A DNA stretch of 19,177 nucleotides from Gammaproteobacteria bacterium (GTDB lineage: Bacteria > Pseudomonadota > Gammaproteobacteria > Arenicellales > Arenicellaceae): positions 1 to 19,177 of the forward strand of contig JAUHZM010000022.1 in assembly GCA_030426005.1 (NCBI GenBank), written 5' to 3'. The notes under the pieces were generated by a model. The model was not told the origin of the DNA and searched no databases. It saw only the letters and a list, made by a program, of their open reading frames with translations. Below are positions 5,107-12,464 of this stretch, piece after piece (the first letter of the stretch is position 1; every line of letters begins with the position of its first letter). Both the position numbers and the translations under genes were made by a program.

Positions 5107-6807
5107 TTACAAACCTAACACGTCTTTGCCTTGCTTGTAGACGATGTCTACCGGGATGCTGGCGGCGGCTAAGTGGTCTAGGTCCGCTTGTAATTGTGGG
5201 CTGACTGAGCCTTTGGCGTCGACAAATTCGGCGACTTTGTTGTAGTCACCGTCGCCTTGCAATACCAGTAAGTGCTCGCTCAAGGATTTGATTGCGGCTT
5301 CGAAGGCGTCGCGATTTACGCGGTAGGTTCCAGTTGCTTCGTCACGTGTGAATGCACCGGCGTCGCTGAAGTAGTTGAAGCGGATCATGTTGGCGCGGCC
5401 GTGTGCGCTGCTGGCACCAAAACGCACTGAACGGAAGATACCGGCCAGGAAGGTGACGTAGTTGTCCATGAGTTCGCCTTCGCTGATTTCATTCTTCTCA
5501 CGCAGGGCTTGAATCATATACACGCCGAGGATGTCAGCCTTGCCTTCTTCGAGTGCCGAGGCATGTTCTTTGAGCGCTTGACGCACGGTGCCGTTGCCTG
5601 TGATGGTGTTCTTAATGCCGAGGCCGTGCGCCACTTCGTGAAACATGGTGTTGGCAAAGAAAGCATCAAAGGTGATGTGTTTGCGTTGGTCTTCAGCAAT
5701 TAACTGCTCTGAAATTGGTAGCAAGATTTTGTCGAATTTGGCGCGCATGGCGTTTTTCAACTGCAAGCGACGCGTTCCTTTTTCGAGTTGTACTTGCTCG
5801 TCGTTTGGCAGATTGATGGCAATCGTTTTGGCACCCGAGTTACAGTCGCCCGCGCAATAGGCCATGTCATACGCATTCAAATCGGCGTCGGAACCTGGCA
5901 CCTCCGCTTTGTACTTCTCCGGCACGGGTAAACCTTGTTGCAGTTCCGGCATGTATTTTGCAAACCGCGCCAAGCGTTCGCTCCAGGCCATATCCTTAAC
6001 CAACACGAAGGTTTCAAACGCAGCACGATACCCAAACAAGGCGTCTTGATACGTTTCGATCGGGCCAATCACGACTTCAACCTGATTGGTTTTGTTGTCC
6101 ATCCAAGCCATGTCCGACGCTTGGTAGTCGTTAGTGCGGAGTGCTTGTGCACGCAGCTTCAGATAGTTAGCAAAGCCTTCGTCTTCCGCCAGTTCAGACG
6201 CCTGTTGCAGCAAGTCGGCAACTTGGCTGATTTGGTCAGCGTACGCTTCGGTGTAAGACACCAAACTCAAGCTACCGTCTTCAGCGCGCTTCACAATAGA
6301 GTACAAACCGTCTTTACCCTCTTGCTCCCAGGCATCGAACTCTTCTTTGCTCATGTCAGCCGGGTAGTAACGTGCACCAGCGGGGCGCGGGCCAGCACCG
6401 TCAATAAACGGTTTGTCAGCATCGAGGCGATCCCATGGGCCGTAGTTGTATAGCGCGAATTGACGTGCTTTTGGATCTTCGATACTTTCCAACAAGGCAG
6501 TTTTGTCGCCCCACACTTGTAACCAGAAAATCTCATCCGTGATCTTGGCGGCGTCAATCAACAGACTCACCATCTGCTTTTGTTGCTCGCTTAAACTGCT
6601 GAGATCAACATCCAATTCCACCTCGGCGTAAATATCAAATCGCGATGGCTTTTCGGCCTCAGCGGCAGACTCCGTGACAACTGGTGCAGAGACCTCAGCT
6701 GCCGGTGTTGCAACTTGCTCTTCGGCGGCAGGTGTGGTGGTTTGCTGCTCACAGGCAGCCAAGGAAGCAGCCAACAATAGTGCGGATGCGATGGTAGTTT
6801 TCTTCAT
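5107..6807 (-). CDS. M49-like zinc hydrolase (dipeptidyl-peptidase III family) lipoprotein
   Basis: Zinc-dependent hydrolase of 566 residues, probably a peptidase. The ATG at 6807 gives a lipoprotein signal peptide, MKKTTIASALLLAASLAAC, with lipidated Cys at residue 19. An upstream in-frame start at 6858 would place 17 non-signal residues in front and is rejected. A low-complexity Ala/Thr/Glu linker reaches about residue 55. The zinc site is seen as FHEVAHGLG (His390, Glu391, His394) and, about 26 residues later, LEEGKAD with a Glu near 421 as third ligand. Classical dipeptidyl-peptidase III has the longer HEXXGH; this protein has HEXXH followed by G, like a bacterial branch annotated as Zn-dependent hydrolase. 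Substrate unknown. The periplasm or outer membrane is inferred from the lipobox. It is monocistronic, divergent from the M14-like gene and ended by the terminator at 5053-5086. Confidence 0.88.
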   Translation of the reverse strand: MKKTTIASALLLAASLAACEQQTTTPAAEEQVATPAAEVSAPVVTESAAEAEKPSRFDIYAEVELDVDLSSLSEQQKQMVSLLIDAAKITDEIFWLQVWGDKTALLESIEDPKARQFALYNYGPWDRLDADKPFIDGAGPRPAGARYYPADMSKEEFDAWEQEGKDGLYSIVKRAEDGSLSLVSYTEAYADQISQVADLLQQASELAEDEGFANYLKLRAQALRTNDYQASDMAWMDNKTNQVEVVIGPIETYQDALFGYRAAFETFVLVKDMAWSERLARFAKYMPELQQGLPVPEKYKAEVPGSDADLNAYDMAYCAGDCNSGAKTIAINLPNDEQVQLEKGTRRLQLKNAMRAKFDKILLPISEQLIAEDQRKHITFDAFFANTMFHEVAHGLGIKNTITGNGTVRQALKEHASALEEGKADILGVYMIQALREKNEISEGELMDNYVTFLAGIFRSVRFGASSAHGRANMIRFNYFSDAGAFTRDEATGTYRVNRDAFEAAIKSLSEHLLVLQGDGDYNKVAEFVDAKGSVSPQLQADLDHLAAASIPVDIVYKQGKDVLGL

Positions 6808-6913
6808 GGTAATTTGTGACTCGTGTGAAAGCGCACTACTATAGCAAACCAAATTCAAATACGCGCGTTCCGTGAAAGCACCTTAACGCGACCGCCAATG
6901 AGCAACTTACATT
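6808..6913. promoter_or_regulatory. divergent promoter region between M49-like and M14-like genes
   Basis: About 106 bp separate the two divergent starts, so both promoters must lie here or just inside the genes. A TATAGT hexamer on minus (about 6837-6842) is a possible -10 for the M49-like gene, but no good -35 is correctly spaced. For the plus gene no hexamers stand out. Confidence 0.35.
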
Positions 6914-7840
6914 ATGACTGACTCCACGAACTACCCTATTGGCACACCTGGCAAAAAATGGGGCGACGCCGAACGACAACAATGGCTCGACGCGCAGTCC
7001 GTCAAACGGCGCTACCAAGATCAGGTGTTAGACGCGCTTTCGCAGCTGCCCGCAGGCTTTCAGTGTGTTCAGTACGGCGCATTGAGCTACAACCCAGCGC
7101 GCTACCCCTTATTCGCGGTTCAGCCCGAGCGCTGGGATTCGAAGAAGCTAACCGCTCTCGTGACTGGCGGCGTACACGGTTATGAAACCAGTGGTGTGCA
7201 AGGCGCACTGCGCTTTATTCAAACCAAAGCACCGGCCTACGCTGATCGATTCAATCTGGTCGTCGCGCCCTGCATTAGTCCCTGGGCCTATGAAACGATT
7301 AACCGCTGGAATCCCTATGCGGTCGACCCAAACCGTTCATTCGTTACAGACAGTCCTGCTGAGGAATCAGCCGCTTTGATGGCGTATATCGAGTCTTTGG
7401 ATTGCACGTTTGATTTGCATATTGACCTGCACGAGACCACCGACACCGACAACTCTGAGTTTCGACCAGCGTTGGCGGCACGCGACAATGTGACACACAA
7501 GATCTGGGATATTCCAGATGGCTTTTACTTGGTTGGCGACAGCGAGAACCCTCAGCACGAATTACAGGGTCACATTATTCAGGCGGTTTCGAAGGTCACG
7601 CATATTGCGCCGGCGGATGCCGATGGACGAATCATTGGTGAGCCAATTACTCAGACCGGCGTTATTAATTATCCAGTGAAAGCACTTGGTCTGTGCACGG
7701 GGTTAACGACTGCCGCGTTTGGCACCACCACCGAGGTGTATCCAGACAGCCCAAAAGTCGACGACGAAAACTGCATCTTAGCCCAAGTGGCGGCCGTCAC
7801 GAGCGCACTCGACTACGTTGCAGCCAAGCTAGCGGATTAG
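6914..7840 (+). CDS. M14-family metallocarboxypeptidase-like protein
   Basis: Protein of 308 residues with all main zinc-carboxypeptidase motifs: GGVHGYETSG supplies the first zinc ligands His88 and Glu91 (HxxE), DPNRSF supplies the Asn140-Arg141 pair that binds the substrate carboxylate, DLHE supplies His173, and TTTEVYPD supplies the catalytic Glu274. The order and spacing are those of the compact M14 branch related to succinylglutamate desuccinylase/aspartoacylase. No signal peptide is present, so it should act in the cytoplasm, hydrolysing a C-terminal amino acid or an N-acyl amino acid. The ATG at 6914 has only a weak ribosome site. It is divergent from the M49-like gene across about 106 bp, so the two hydrolases may share a control region. 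It converges on the lipoprotein gene with a 9-nt gap. Confidence 0.88.
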   Translation: MTDSTNYPIGTPGKKWGDAERQQWLDAQSVKRRYQDQVLDALSQLPAGFQCVQYGALSYNPARYPLFAVQPERWDSKKLTALVTGGVHGYETSGVQGALRFIQTKAPAYADRFNLVVAPCISPWAYETINRWNPYAVDPNRSFVTDSPAEESAALMAYIESLDCTFDLHIDLHETTDTDNSEFRPALAARDNVTHKIWDIPDGFYLVGDSENPQHELQGHIIQAVSKVTHIAPADADGRIIGEPITQTGVINYPVKALGLCTGLTTAAFGTTTEVYPDSPKVDDENCILAQVAAVTSALDYVAAKLAD

Positions 7841-7849
7841 TAGCCCCCG

Positions 7850-8479
7850 TTACTGCGCAAACGAGGCCATTAAGAAATTAACCTGTTCGACCCGCTGCTG
7901 CGCGTCGACCCGCATTTGTGCATACGCGGCACCGAAGTCCTCGCAAGAGAAGCCAGCGCGATTACCAAGCTGTTCGCTACCCGCGCGGAGCGCATTGTGA
8001 TACGCAGACTCCAACTCTGGCCAGGCACCGGAGATATCTGAACGCACGAGCGATAGGCTGGATTCGAATTTTTCATCCAGTGCGCAGTACTTGGCCCCAG
8101 CGTCCAACTTGCCGAGCAGTTGATACAGATCACTGAACAGCGCCATTTGCAGGGCGTTGCCTCGATCGAACAAGTCGGAGATGTCGGCACTGCGAGCTTG
8201 AATTCGCTGCTGAACTTCTTGGAACGCATTGACTTCGGACTCGCTGAGCGCCCGAGCTTGTTCGGTCTCGACCAAGGTGAATGCTTGTTGAACATCCGCA
8301 TCATTGGCCGCCAACAAGGCCGCCAACTCGGCGGCCCAGGTGGTCAGGTCTTGGGTTTTTTGCTCTAACGCACCGTGCTCAGTGGCATATAAGTCGCTTG
8401 GACCGGTCTGTGGTGCACAGGCTGCAAGCCCGGCCAGCACCAATACACTACACAGCATCTGCTTCGCTTTGCCGGCCAT
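7850..8479 (-). CDS. small lipoprotein of unknown function
   Basis: Protein of 209 residues with a lipoprotein signal peptide: basic start MAGKAK, hydrophobic core and lipobox LAGLAAC with Cys at residue 21. The mature part is Ala/Glu/Gln-rich and almost entirely helical by composition (about 35-205), with two further cysteines around CALDEKF and FSCEDF that could form a disulphide. No family was recognised; it could be a helical-bundle envelope protein. It starts 3 nt after the stop of the AMP nucleosidase gene and is surely co-transcribed with it, though a functional link is not obvious. An internal ATG at codon 8 is possible, but the Lys-rich start is typical of signal peptides. It converges with the M14-like gene and no terminator was seen. 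Confidence 0.82.
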   Translation of the reverse strand: MAGKAKQMLCSVLVLAGLAACAPQTGPSDLYATEHGALEQKTQDLTTWAAELAALLAANDADVQQAFTLVETEQARALSESEVNAFQEVQQRIQARSADISDLFDRGNALQMALFSDLYQLLGKLDAGAKYCALDEKFESSLSLVRSDISGAWPELESAYHNALRAGSEQLGNRAGFSCEDFGAAYAQMRVDAQQRVEQVNFLMASFAQ

Positions 8480-8482
8480 GAC

Positions 8483-9253
8483 TTAGAACTGCAAATGCTT
8501 TACGGTCAGCGCGTTGTTGATTAACTGCTTGAGGCTGTCGATGCCGATTTCCACGTGCATGTCGGCATGGCTCTTGGTGGCAATCGCGTCGCTGGCATCG
8601 GTTTTAACGCCTTCCGGCGTCATTGGCACGTCGCTCACGAGTAACAACGCGCCCGCCGAAAACTTATTTTTAAACGCCGCCGAAAATAAGGTGGCAGTCT
8701 CCATGTCGATGGCCATGGCACGGGTTTTGCGGAGATACCGTTTAAACGCTTTATGGTGCTCCCAGACCCGTCTATTCGTGGTGTACACGGTACCAGTCCA
8801 GTAATCGCGTTTATGATCTCGAATCGTGGTACTGATCGCTTTTTGCAGCGCAAACGCCGGTAATGCGGGGACTTCTGGCAGCATGTAATCATTACTGGTC
8901 CCTTCGCCTCGAATCGCGGCGATTGGCAAGATCAGATCACCAACCGAATTCTTCTTCTTGAGACCGCCGCATTTACCCAGAAACAACACCGCCTTGGGTT
9001 TGATTGCGCTCAAGAGGTCACAAATGGTCGCGGTATTCGGTGAGCCCATCCCAAAATTGATCATGGTGATGCCATCACCTGTGGCGCACGGCATCGGCCG
9101 ATCTCGACCGACGATTTCTGCGCCAGTTTGTTGTGCAAAGATGTCTAAATAGTTGGCAAAATTGGTCAGCAAAATGTACTCACCAAACTTATCCAGCTCC
9201 ATTCCGGTGTAACGGGGCAGCCAGTTTTCTACAATTTCTTTTTTCGTTTTCAT
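8483..9253 (-). CDS. amn: AMP nucleosidase, short form
   Basis: Splits AMP into adenine and ribose 5-phosphate in purine salvage. Protein of 256 residues starting MKTKKEIVENWLPRYTG, which matches the short AMP nucleosidases common in Bacteroidetes and some Proteobacteria. The E. coli enzyme is about twice as long, with an extra N-terminal domain. Nucleoside-phosphorylase-fold motifs are clear: INFGMGSPN, VLFLGKCGG, IRGEGTSNDY, and near the C-terminal end AMAIDMETATLF with the purine/ribose-binding Met-Glu, then LLVSDVPMTPEGVKT. The ATG at 9253 is chosen because family members begin MKTK; 13 further in-frame codons upstream (to 9292) look non-native. It is first in an operon with the small lipoprotein. 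About 80 bp without a gene separate it from the YbjQ-like pair. Confidence 0.9.
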   Translation of the reverse strand: MKTKKEIVENWLPRYTGMELDKFGEYILLTNFANYLDIFAQQTGAEIVGRDRPMPCATGDGITMINFGMGSPNTATICDLLSAIKPKAVLFLGKCGGLKKKNSVGDLILPIAAIRGEGTSNDYMLPEVPALPAFALQKAISTTIRDHKRDYWTGTVYTTNRRVWEHHKAFKRYLRKTRAMAIDMETATLFSAAFKNKFSAGALLLVSDVPMTPEGVKTDASDAIATKSHADMHVEIGIDSLKQLINNALTVKHLQF

Positions 9254-9335
9254 ACCGCTACAATTCCATTTTTTGGCGGTGATAGCAAGCACCGAATGCG
9301 GCTATTCGCCGATGTGTCGTGCGATATATTCTTAG

Positions 9336-9779
9336 TTATCGTCGTACCGCACTGCCGTACACCAACACCTCGACCGAACTCAAAGTATTCGACGCACCTT
9401 GAGAGGTTGCCGCGGTTTCAAATCGAACGTTGTAGATACAGTCGGCGCCTTGTTCGTGCGCCATTTGCTTCATGCGTAGAATGGCTTCACGGCGACCACG
9501 CTCTAACAGGGTTTCGTAACTACGTAAGCGACCACCGAAGAACTTTTTGATGGTCGCTACCACAGTTTTGAAGTAATCCGACGACACCACCACGTTACCG
9601 ATCACCAGATCACCACCAGCTTGAAAATCGTGCTCTGCAGCAAGCTTATGATCAAACACGGCAATATGGCTGAGGGCTTTTTCACGCACTGCCAGGTCGG
9701 CGTAATGGTTTTTCTCACGGTACGAGCCGACGCCGTAGCCGAGCCCCAATAGGGTCAAAAAGATGATCAGCTCAAGCAT
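9336..9779 (-). CDS. YbjQ/UPF0145-like protein with N-terminal membrane anchor
   Basis: Protein of 147 residues. MLELIIFLTLLGLGYGVGSYREK is a single membrane helix (residues 3-20), followed by a basic linker. A YbjQ-type domain from about 50 to the end contains DLVIGNVVVSSDYFKTV, FFGGRLRSYETLLERGRREAILRM, and GADCIYNVRFETA ending in VLVYGSAV. The same elements in the same order occur in the downstream-numbered neighbour (GGELVGYTELMSEAREEAKERM, GANGVINVRFATA, ELFAYGTAV). The two are therefore paralogues, one soluble and one anchored. The family is a homo-oligomeric heavy-metal-binding-like fold of unknown role. The ATG at 9779 overlaps the end of the preceding gene by 8 nt (ATGCTTGA), so translation is coupled. 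The longer in-frame version to 9857 would lie inside that gene and is rejected. Confidence 0.85.
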   Translation of the reverse strand: MLELIIFLTLLGLGYGVGSYREKNHYADLAVREKALSHIAVFDHKLAAEHDFQAGGDLVIGNVVVSSDYFKTVVATIKKFFGGRLRSYETLLERGRREAILRMKQMAHEQGADCIYNVRFETAATSQGASNTLSSVEVLVYGSAVRR

Positions 9780-10092
9780 CGTCGAGAATGACCGCCGTGC
9801 CGTAAGCAAACAATTCGGCCGCACCTTGCGCGACTGATGCGGTAGCGAATCGCACATTGATCACGCCGTTAGCGCCCAGTTGCTGTGCTTGCGCCAGCAT
9901 GCGCTCTTTGGCTTCCTCACGCGCTTCACTCATGAGTTCGGTGTAGCCGACTAACTCGCCACCTAGAATGTTCTTAAAGCCCGCCATGATGTCGCGACCG
10001 ACATGCTTAGCACGCACAGTACTGCCCTGCACCAGGCCAAGATGTTGTTTGATGGTGCGCCCCGGAATGACTTCCATATTCGATATCAGCAC
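9772..10092 (-). CDS. YbjQ/UPF0145 family protein
   Basis: Soluble protein of 106 residues, the usual length for the UPF0145/YbjQ family. It shows MEVIPGRTIKQHLGLVQGSTVRAKHVGRDI, GGELVGYTELMSEAREEA and GANGVINVRFATA, and ends AYGTAVILDDA. The family forms pentamer-like rings with a fold similar to heavy-metal-binding domains; function unproven. The start is taken as GTG at 10092 because GGAG lies 6 nt upstream; the ATG five codons later has no ribosome site. It leads a two-gene unit with the anchored paralogue (8-nt overlap), and the pair probably forms a mixed complex at the membrane. An 81-bp gap separates it from gloA, with TTGAAA and TATAGA hexamers spaced too widely (20 nt) to be a firm promoter. 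Confidence 0.88.
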   Translation of the reverse strand: MLISNMEVIPGRTIKQHLGLVQGSTVRAKHVGRDIMAGFKNILGGELVGYTELMSEAREEAKERMLAQAQQLGANGVINVRFATASVAQGAAELFAYGTAVILDDA

Positions 10093-10173
10093 GAATAACT
10101 CCGTTGATTGTGATTGACTAATCTATAGATGCGGCCTGGCTAGCGATTTTCAAACTCAAAATTGATCAGTGCG

Positions 10174-10620
10174 CTACCAAGTGCCGGTATTCGGCATGGA
10201 TGCCCATGGCTCCTGCGCAGGCAGGGAATCGCCTTTTTGTAGCAATTCAATTGAGATGCCATCCGGCGTGCGAATGAACGCCATATGCCCATCGCGAGGT
10301 GGTCGGTTAATCACCACGCCTTGGTCCATCAGAGACTGGCAAAGTGCGTAAATGTCGTCCACGCGGTAAGCCAGATGACCAAAGCTGCGGCCGCCGTCGT
10401 ATTGGTTTTCATCCCAGTTATAGGTCAATTCGACCAGTGGGGCTTTGTCCTGTTTGGCGCGTGCAAGATCGTGCGGCGCTGCCAGAAACACCAGCGTAAA
10501 GCGACCGGCCTCGTTCTCCATGCGATTGGTCTCGATCAGACCCAATTTATTACAGAAGAAATCCAGTGCAGCGTCTAAATTACCGACGCGCAGCATGCTG
10601 TGCAGATATTGTAAGCTCAT
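10174..10620 (-). CDS. gloA: lactoylglutathione lyase (glyoxalase I)
   Basis: Converts the hemithioacetal of methylglyoxal and glutathione to S-lactoylglutathione, the first step of methylglyoxal detoxification. Protein of 148 residues of the VOC fold, slightly longer than the 135-residue E. coli enzyme. The four metal ligands are all present: His7 (YLHSMLRV), Glu64 (VELTYNWD), His82 (FGHLAYRV) and Glu125 (SIELLQ). NRMENEAGRFTLVFLA is a family signature. It contains short extra segments around residues 52-60 and at the C-terminus (EPWASMPNTGTW). The ATG overlaps the hemB stop by one base (TAATG on minus), so it is translationally coupled to hemB. No glyoxalase II gene is in the window. Nickel or zinc use cannot be decided from sequence. 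Confidence 0.95.
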   Translation of the reverse strand: MSLQYLHSMLRVGNLDAALDFFCNKLGLIETNRMENEAGRFTLVFLAAPHDLARAKQDKAPLVELTYNWDENQYDGGRSFGHLAYRVDDIYALCQSLMDQGVVINRPPRDGHMAFIRTPDGISIELLQKGDSLPAQEPWASMPNTGTW

Positions 10621-11627
10621 TAGTGTGACTCAGTGGTTAACCAATGCGCTACATCTTCCGCAAAGTAGGTGAGGATCGCGTCAGCACCAGCGCGTTTAAT
10701 ACACAATAAGGACTCCAGCACGCACTCGCGCTCGTTCAACCAACCTTGCTGTGCGGCCGCTTTGAGCATGGCGTACTCCCCGCTGACCTGATACACCATG
10801 GTCGGCACCTTCAACTCGAACTTGATGCGTTGCACGATGTCTAAATACGGCAAACCGGGCTTGACCATCACGTAGTCTGCGCCTTCGGCTATGTCTAATT
10901 GCACTTCGTGCACCGCTTCGTCCGAATTCGCCACGTCCATTTGATACGTATATTTGTCTGCGCCTGCTAAGTTGCCCGCCGATCCAACCGCGTCTCGAAA
11001 CGGGCCATAGAATGCCGAGGCGTATTTAGCGGAGTACGCCATGATCTGAGTATTTACAAACCCAACCAGTTCTAGGGCGGCACGAATCTCGGCCACGCGC
11101 CCATCCATCATGTCTGACGGCGCGACGATATCGGCACCAGCTTCGGCATGCGACACGGCCTGTTTGACCAGCACGCTGATGGTTTCATCGTTCAGCACAT
11201 AACCCGCGTCATCGAGAATGCCATCTTGGCCATGCACGGTGAATGGATCAAGGGCCACATCGGTAATCACGCCGAGCTCTGGCACCGCTTGTTTGATGGC
11301 TCGAACCGTACGTTGAGCCAGGCCATCCGGGTTATAAGCCTCCTCCGCCAACAGGGATTTTTTTGCTTCACCGACCACTGGGAACAACGCAATTGCTGGC
11401 ACACCAAGCTCATCTAAACGTTGGGCTTTTTTCACTACCAAGTCCATGGTCATGCGTTCCACACCCGGCATGGACGGCACCGCTTCAGTGCGGTTTTCGC
11501 CTTCAATCACAAACACCGGCAATATTAGGTCGTTGGTGGTTAAAGTGTTTTCGCGTACCAGACGGCGGGCGAATCGGGCGCTGCGCGTGCGGCGCATGCG
11601 CGTAGTTGGATATTGTCTGTTGGTCAT
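10620..11627 (-). CDS. hemB: delta-aminolevulinic acid dehydratase (porphobilinogen synthase)
   Basis: Condenses two 5-aminolevulinate molecules to porphobilinogen in haem biosynthesis. Full-length, 335 residues. The two Schiff-base lysines are seen in AYSAKYASAFYGPFRDA (Lys201) and VMVKPGLPYLD (Lys256). The metal-site loop reads TDVALDPFTVHGQDG: Asp123, Asp127 and Asp135 replace the three cysteines of the zinc enzymes, so this is the magnesium-type HemB found in many Proteobacteria. An Arg-rich N-terminal arm (TTRMRRTRSARFARRL) is the usual octamer-forming extension. It lies third in the run gspE-like, mtgA, hemB, gloA, 30 nt after mtgA and overlapping gloA by one base. The ribosome site is weak. 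Confidence 0.97.
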   Translation of the reverse strand: MTNRQYPTTRMRRTRSARFARRLVRENTLTTNDLILPVFVIEGENRTEAVPSMPGVERMTMDLVVKKAQRLDELGVPAIALFPVVGEAKKSLLAEEAYNPDGLAQRTVRAIKQAVPELGVITDVALDPFTVHGQDGILDDAGYVLNDETISVLVKQAVSHAEAGADIVAPSDMMDGRVAEIRAALELVGFVNTQIMAYSAKYASAFYGPFRDAVGSAGNLAGADKYTYQMDVANSDEAVHEVQLDIAEGADYVMVKPGLPYLDIVQRIKFELKVPTMVYQVSGEYAMLKAAAQQGWLNERECVLESLLCIKRAGADAILTYFAEDVAHWLTTESH

Positions 11628-11657
11628 AATCGTATTTAAAAAATAAGGGCGGCCCTG

Positions 11658-12455
11658 CTACAGGTCTCGCACCATGCGGCGACCACCGATACGCGGCATC
11701 TGGTCTTGAATGTAGGCTGCACGTTCTTTCAGATAGTCTGATGGGTCAGCTGGATTTGAGCGCGATGGTGTTGGCAAACTGGCGGCGATCAAGGCCGATT
11801 GATACGGTGTTAGGTCACGCGCTGGAATGCCGAAATAATACTCACTGGCGGCACCAATACCAAATACCGATTTACCAAACTGCGCGAAATTACAGTACAA
11901 CTCCAGAATGCGCTGCTTGGGGACGATTAACTCCATCCACACCACCAGCCAGGCCTCCAGACCCTTACGTAAATAGCTACGTTCTGGCCAAAGAAACAGG
12001 TTTTTCACGGTCTGTTGCGTGATGGTGCTGGCGCCGCGCGAGATGCCGTTTTCTCGGTCTTCGAGTACCTCGCGTATTTGCTTTATGTCGAAGCCAAAGT
12101 GGTTTGGAAACTGCTGATCTTCAGACGCAATCACCGCGTTGGGGAAATACAAGGAGATGTCCTCGAAGTCCACCCATTTGTGTTTGATGTTGGTGTTGTT
12201 GTTGCGAATGTTTAATTCAATAAAGGCGCTGGTCGGCGGGTTGTAGTATCGCAATACCACCATCGGCAGGGCTGAGATAAAACAAATCAGCAGAATTAAT
12301 CGAAAGGTCCAACGCCAGAACCAGCCGCGTTTACGCCGACCACGACGGCCTCGACGAACCCGTGGCTCATCCGGCTGCTTACCAATAAAATTACTACGCA
12401 GACGCCGACGCTGCACTTCCGCAGTGGTGCGGGTAGGTCGCATTAATTCAGACAT
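11658..12455 (-). CDS. mtgA: monofunctional peptidoglycan glycosyltransferase (GT51)
   Basis: Polymerises lipid II into glycan strands at the outer face of the inner membrane. Protein of 265 residues. Residues 1-45 form a very basic cytoplasmic tail (RRGRRGRRKR), residues 48-70 one membrane helix, and about 80-250 the GT51 domain with ASEDQQFPNHFGFD (catalytic Glu112), RGASTITQQTVKNLFLWPER, KQRILELYCNFAQFGKSVFGIG and an AASEYYFG motif. No transpeptidase domain follows, so it is MtgA rather than a bifunctional penicillin-binding protein. The Arg-rich tail is longer than in E. coli MtgA (242 residues in total), in part because of the extra basic stretch. Start ATG at 12455, 9 nt after the stop of the gspE-like gene. 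The shared transcript with an assembly ATPase is unusual. Confidence 0.95.
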   Translation of the reverse strand: MSELMRPTRTTAEVQRRRLRSNFIGKQPDEPRVRRGRRGRRKRGWFWRWTFRLILLICFISALPMVVLRYYNPPTSAFIELNIRNNNTNIKHKWVDFEDISLYFPNAVIASEDQQFPNHFGFDIKQIREVLEDRENGISRGASTITQQTVKNLFLWPERSYLRKGLEAWLVVWMELIVPKQRILELYCNFAQFGKSVFGIGAASEYYFGIPARDLTPYQSALIAASLPTPSRSNPADPSDYLKERAAYIQDQMPRIGGRRMVRDL

Positions 12456-12464
12456 AACAATACG

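Noticed and set aside
5935..6453. 172-codon open frame on plus inside the M49-like gene
   Set aside because: It is antisense to a gene with clear zinc motifs and a lipobox, and its translation has no family features; a shadow frame.
7870..8304. 144-codon open frame on minus within the small lipoprotein gene
   Set aside because: Out of frame with the lipobox-bearing reading frame; composition (Ser/Arg/Cys-rich) is typical of a shifted frame.
9780..9857. N-terminal extension of the anchored YbjQ-like gene to 9857
   Set aside because: The extra 26 residues are an out-of-frame reading of the preceding YbjQ gene; the ATG at 9779 gives a clean membrane anchor and the usual overlap.
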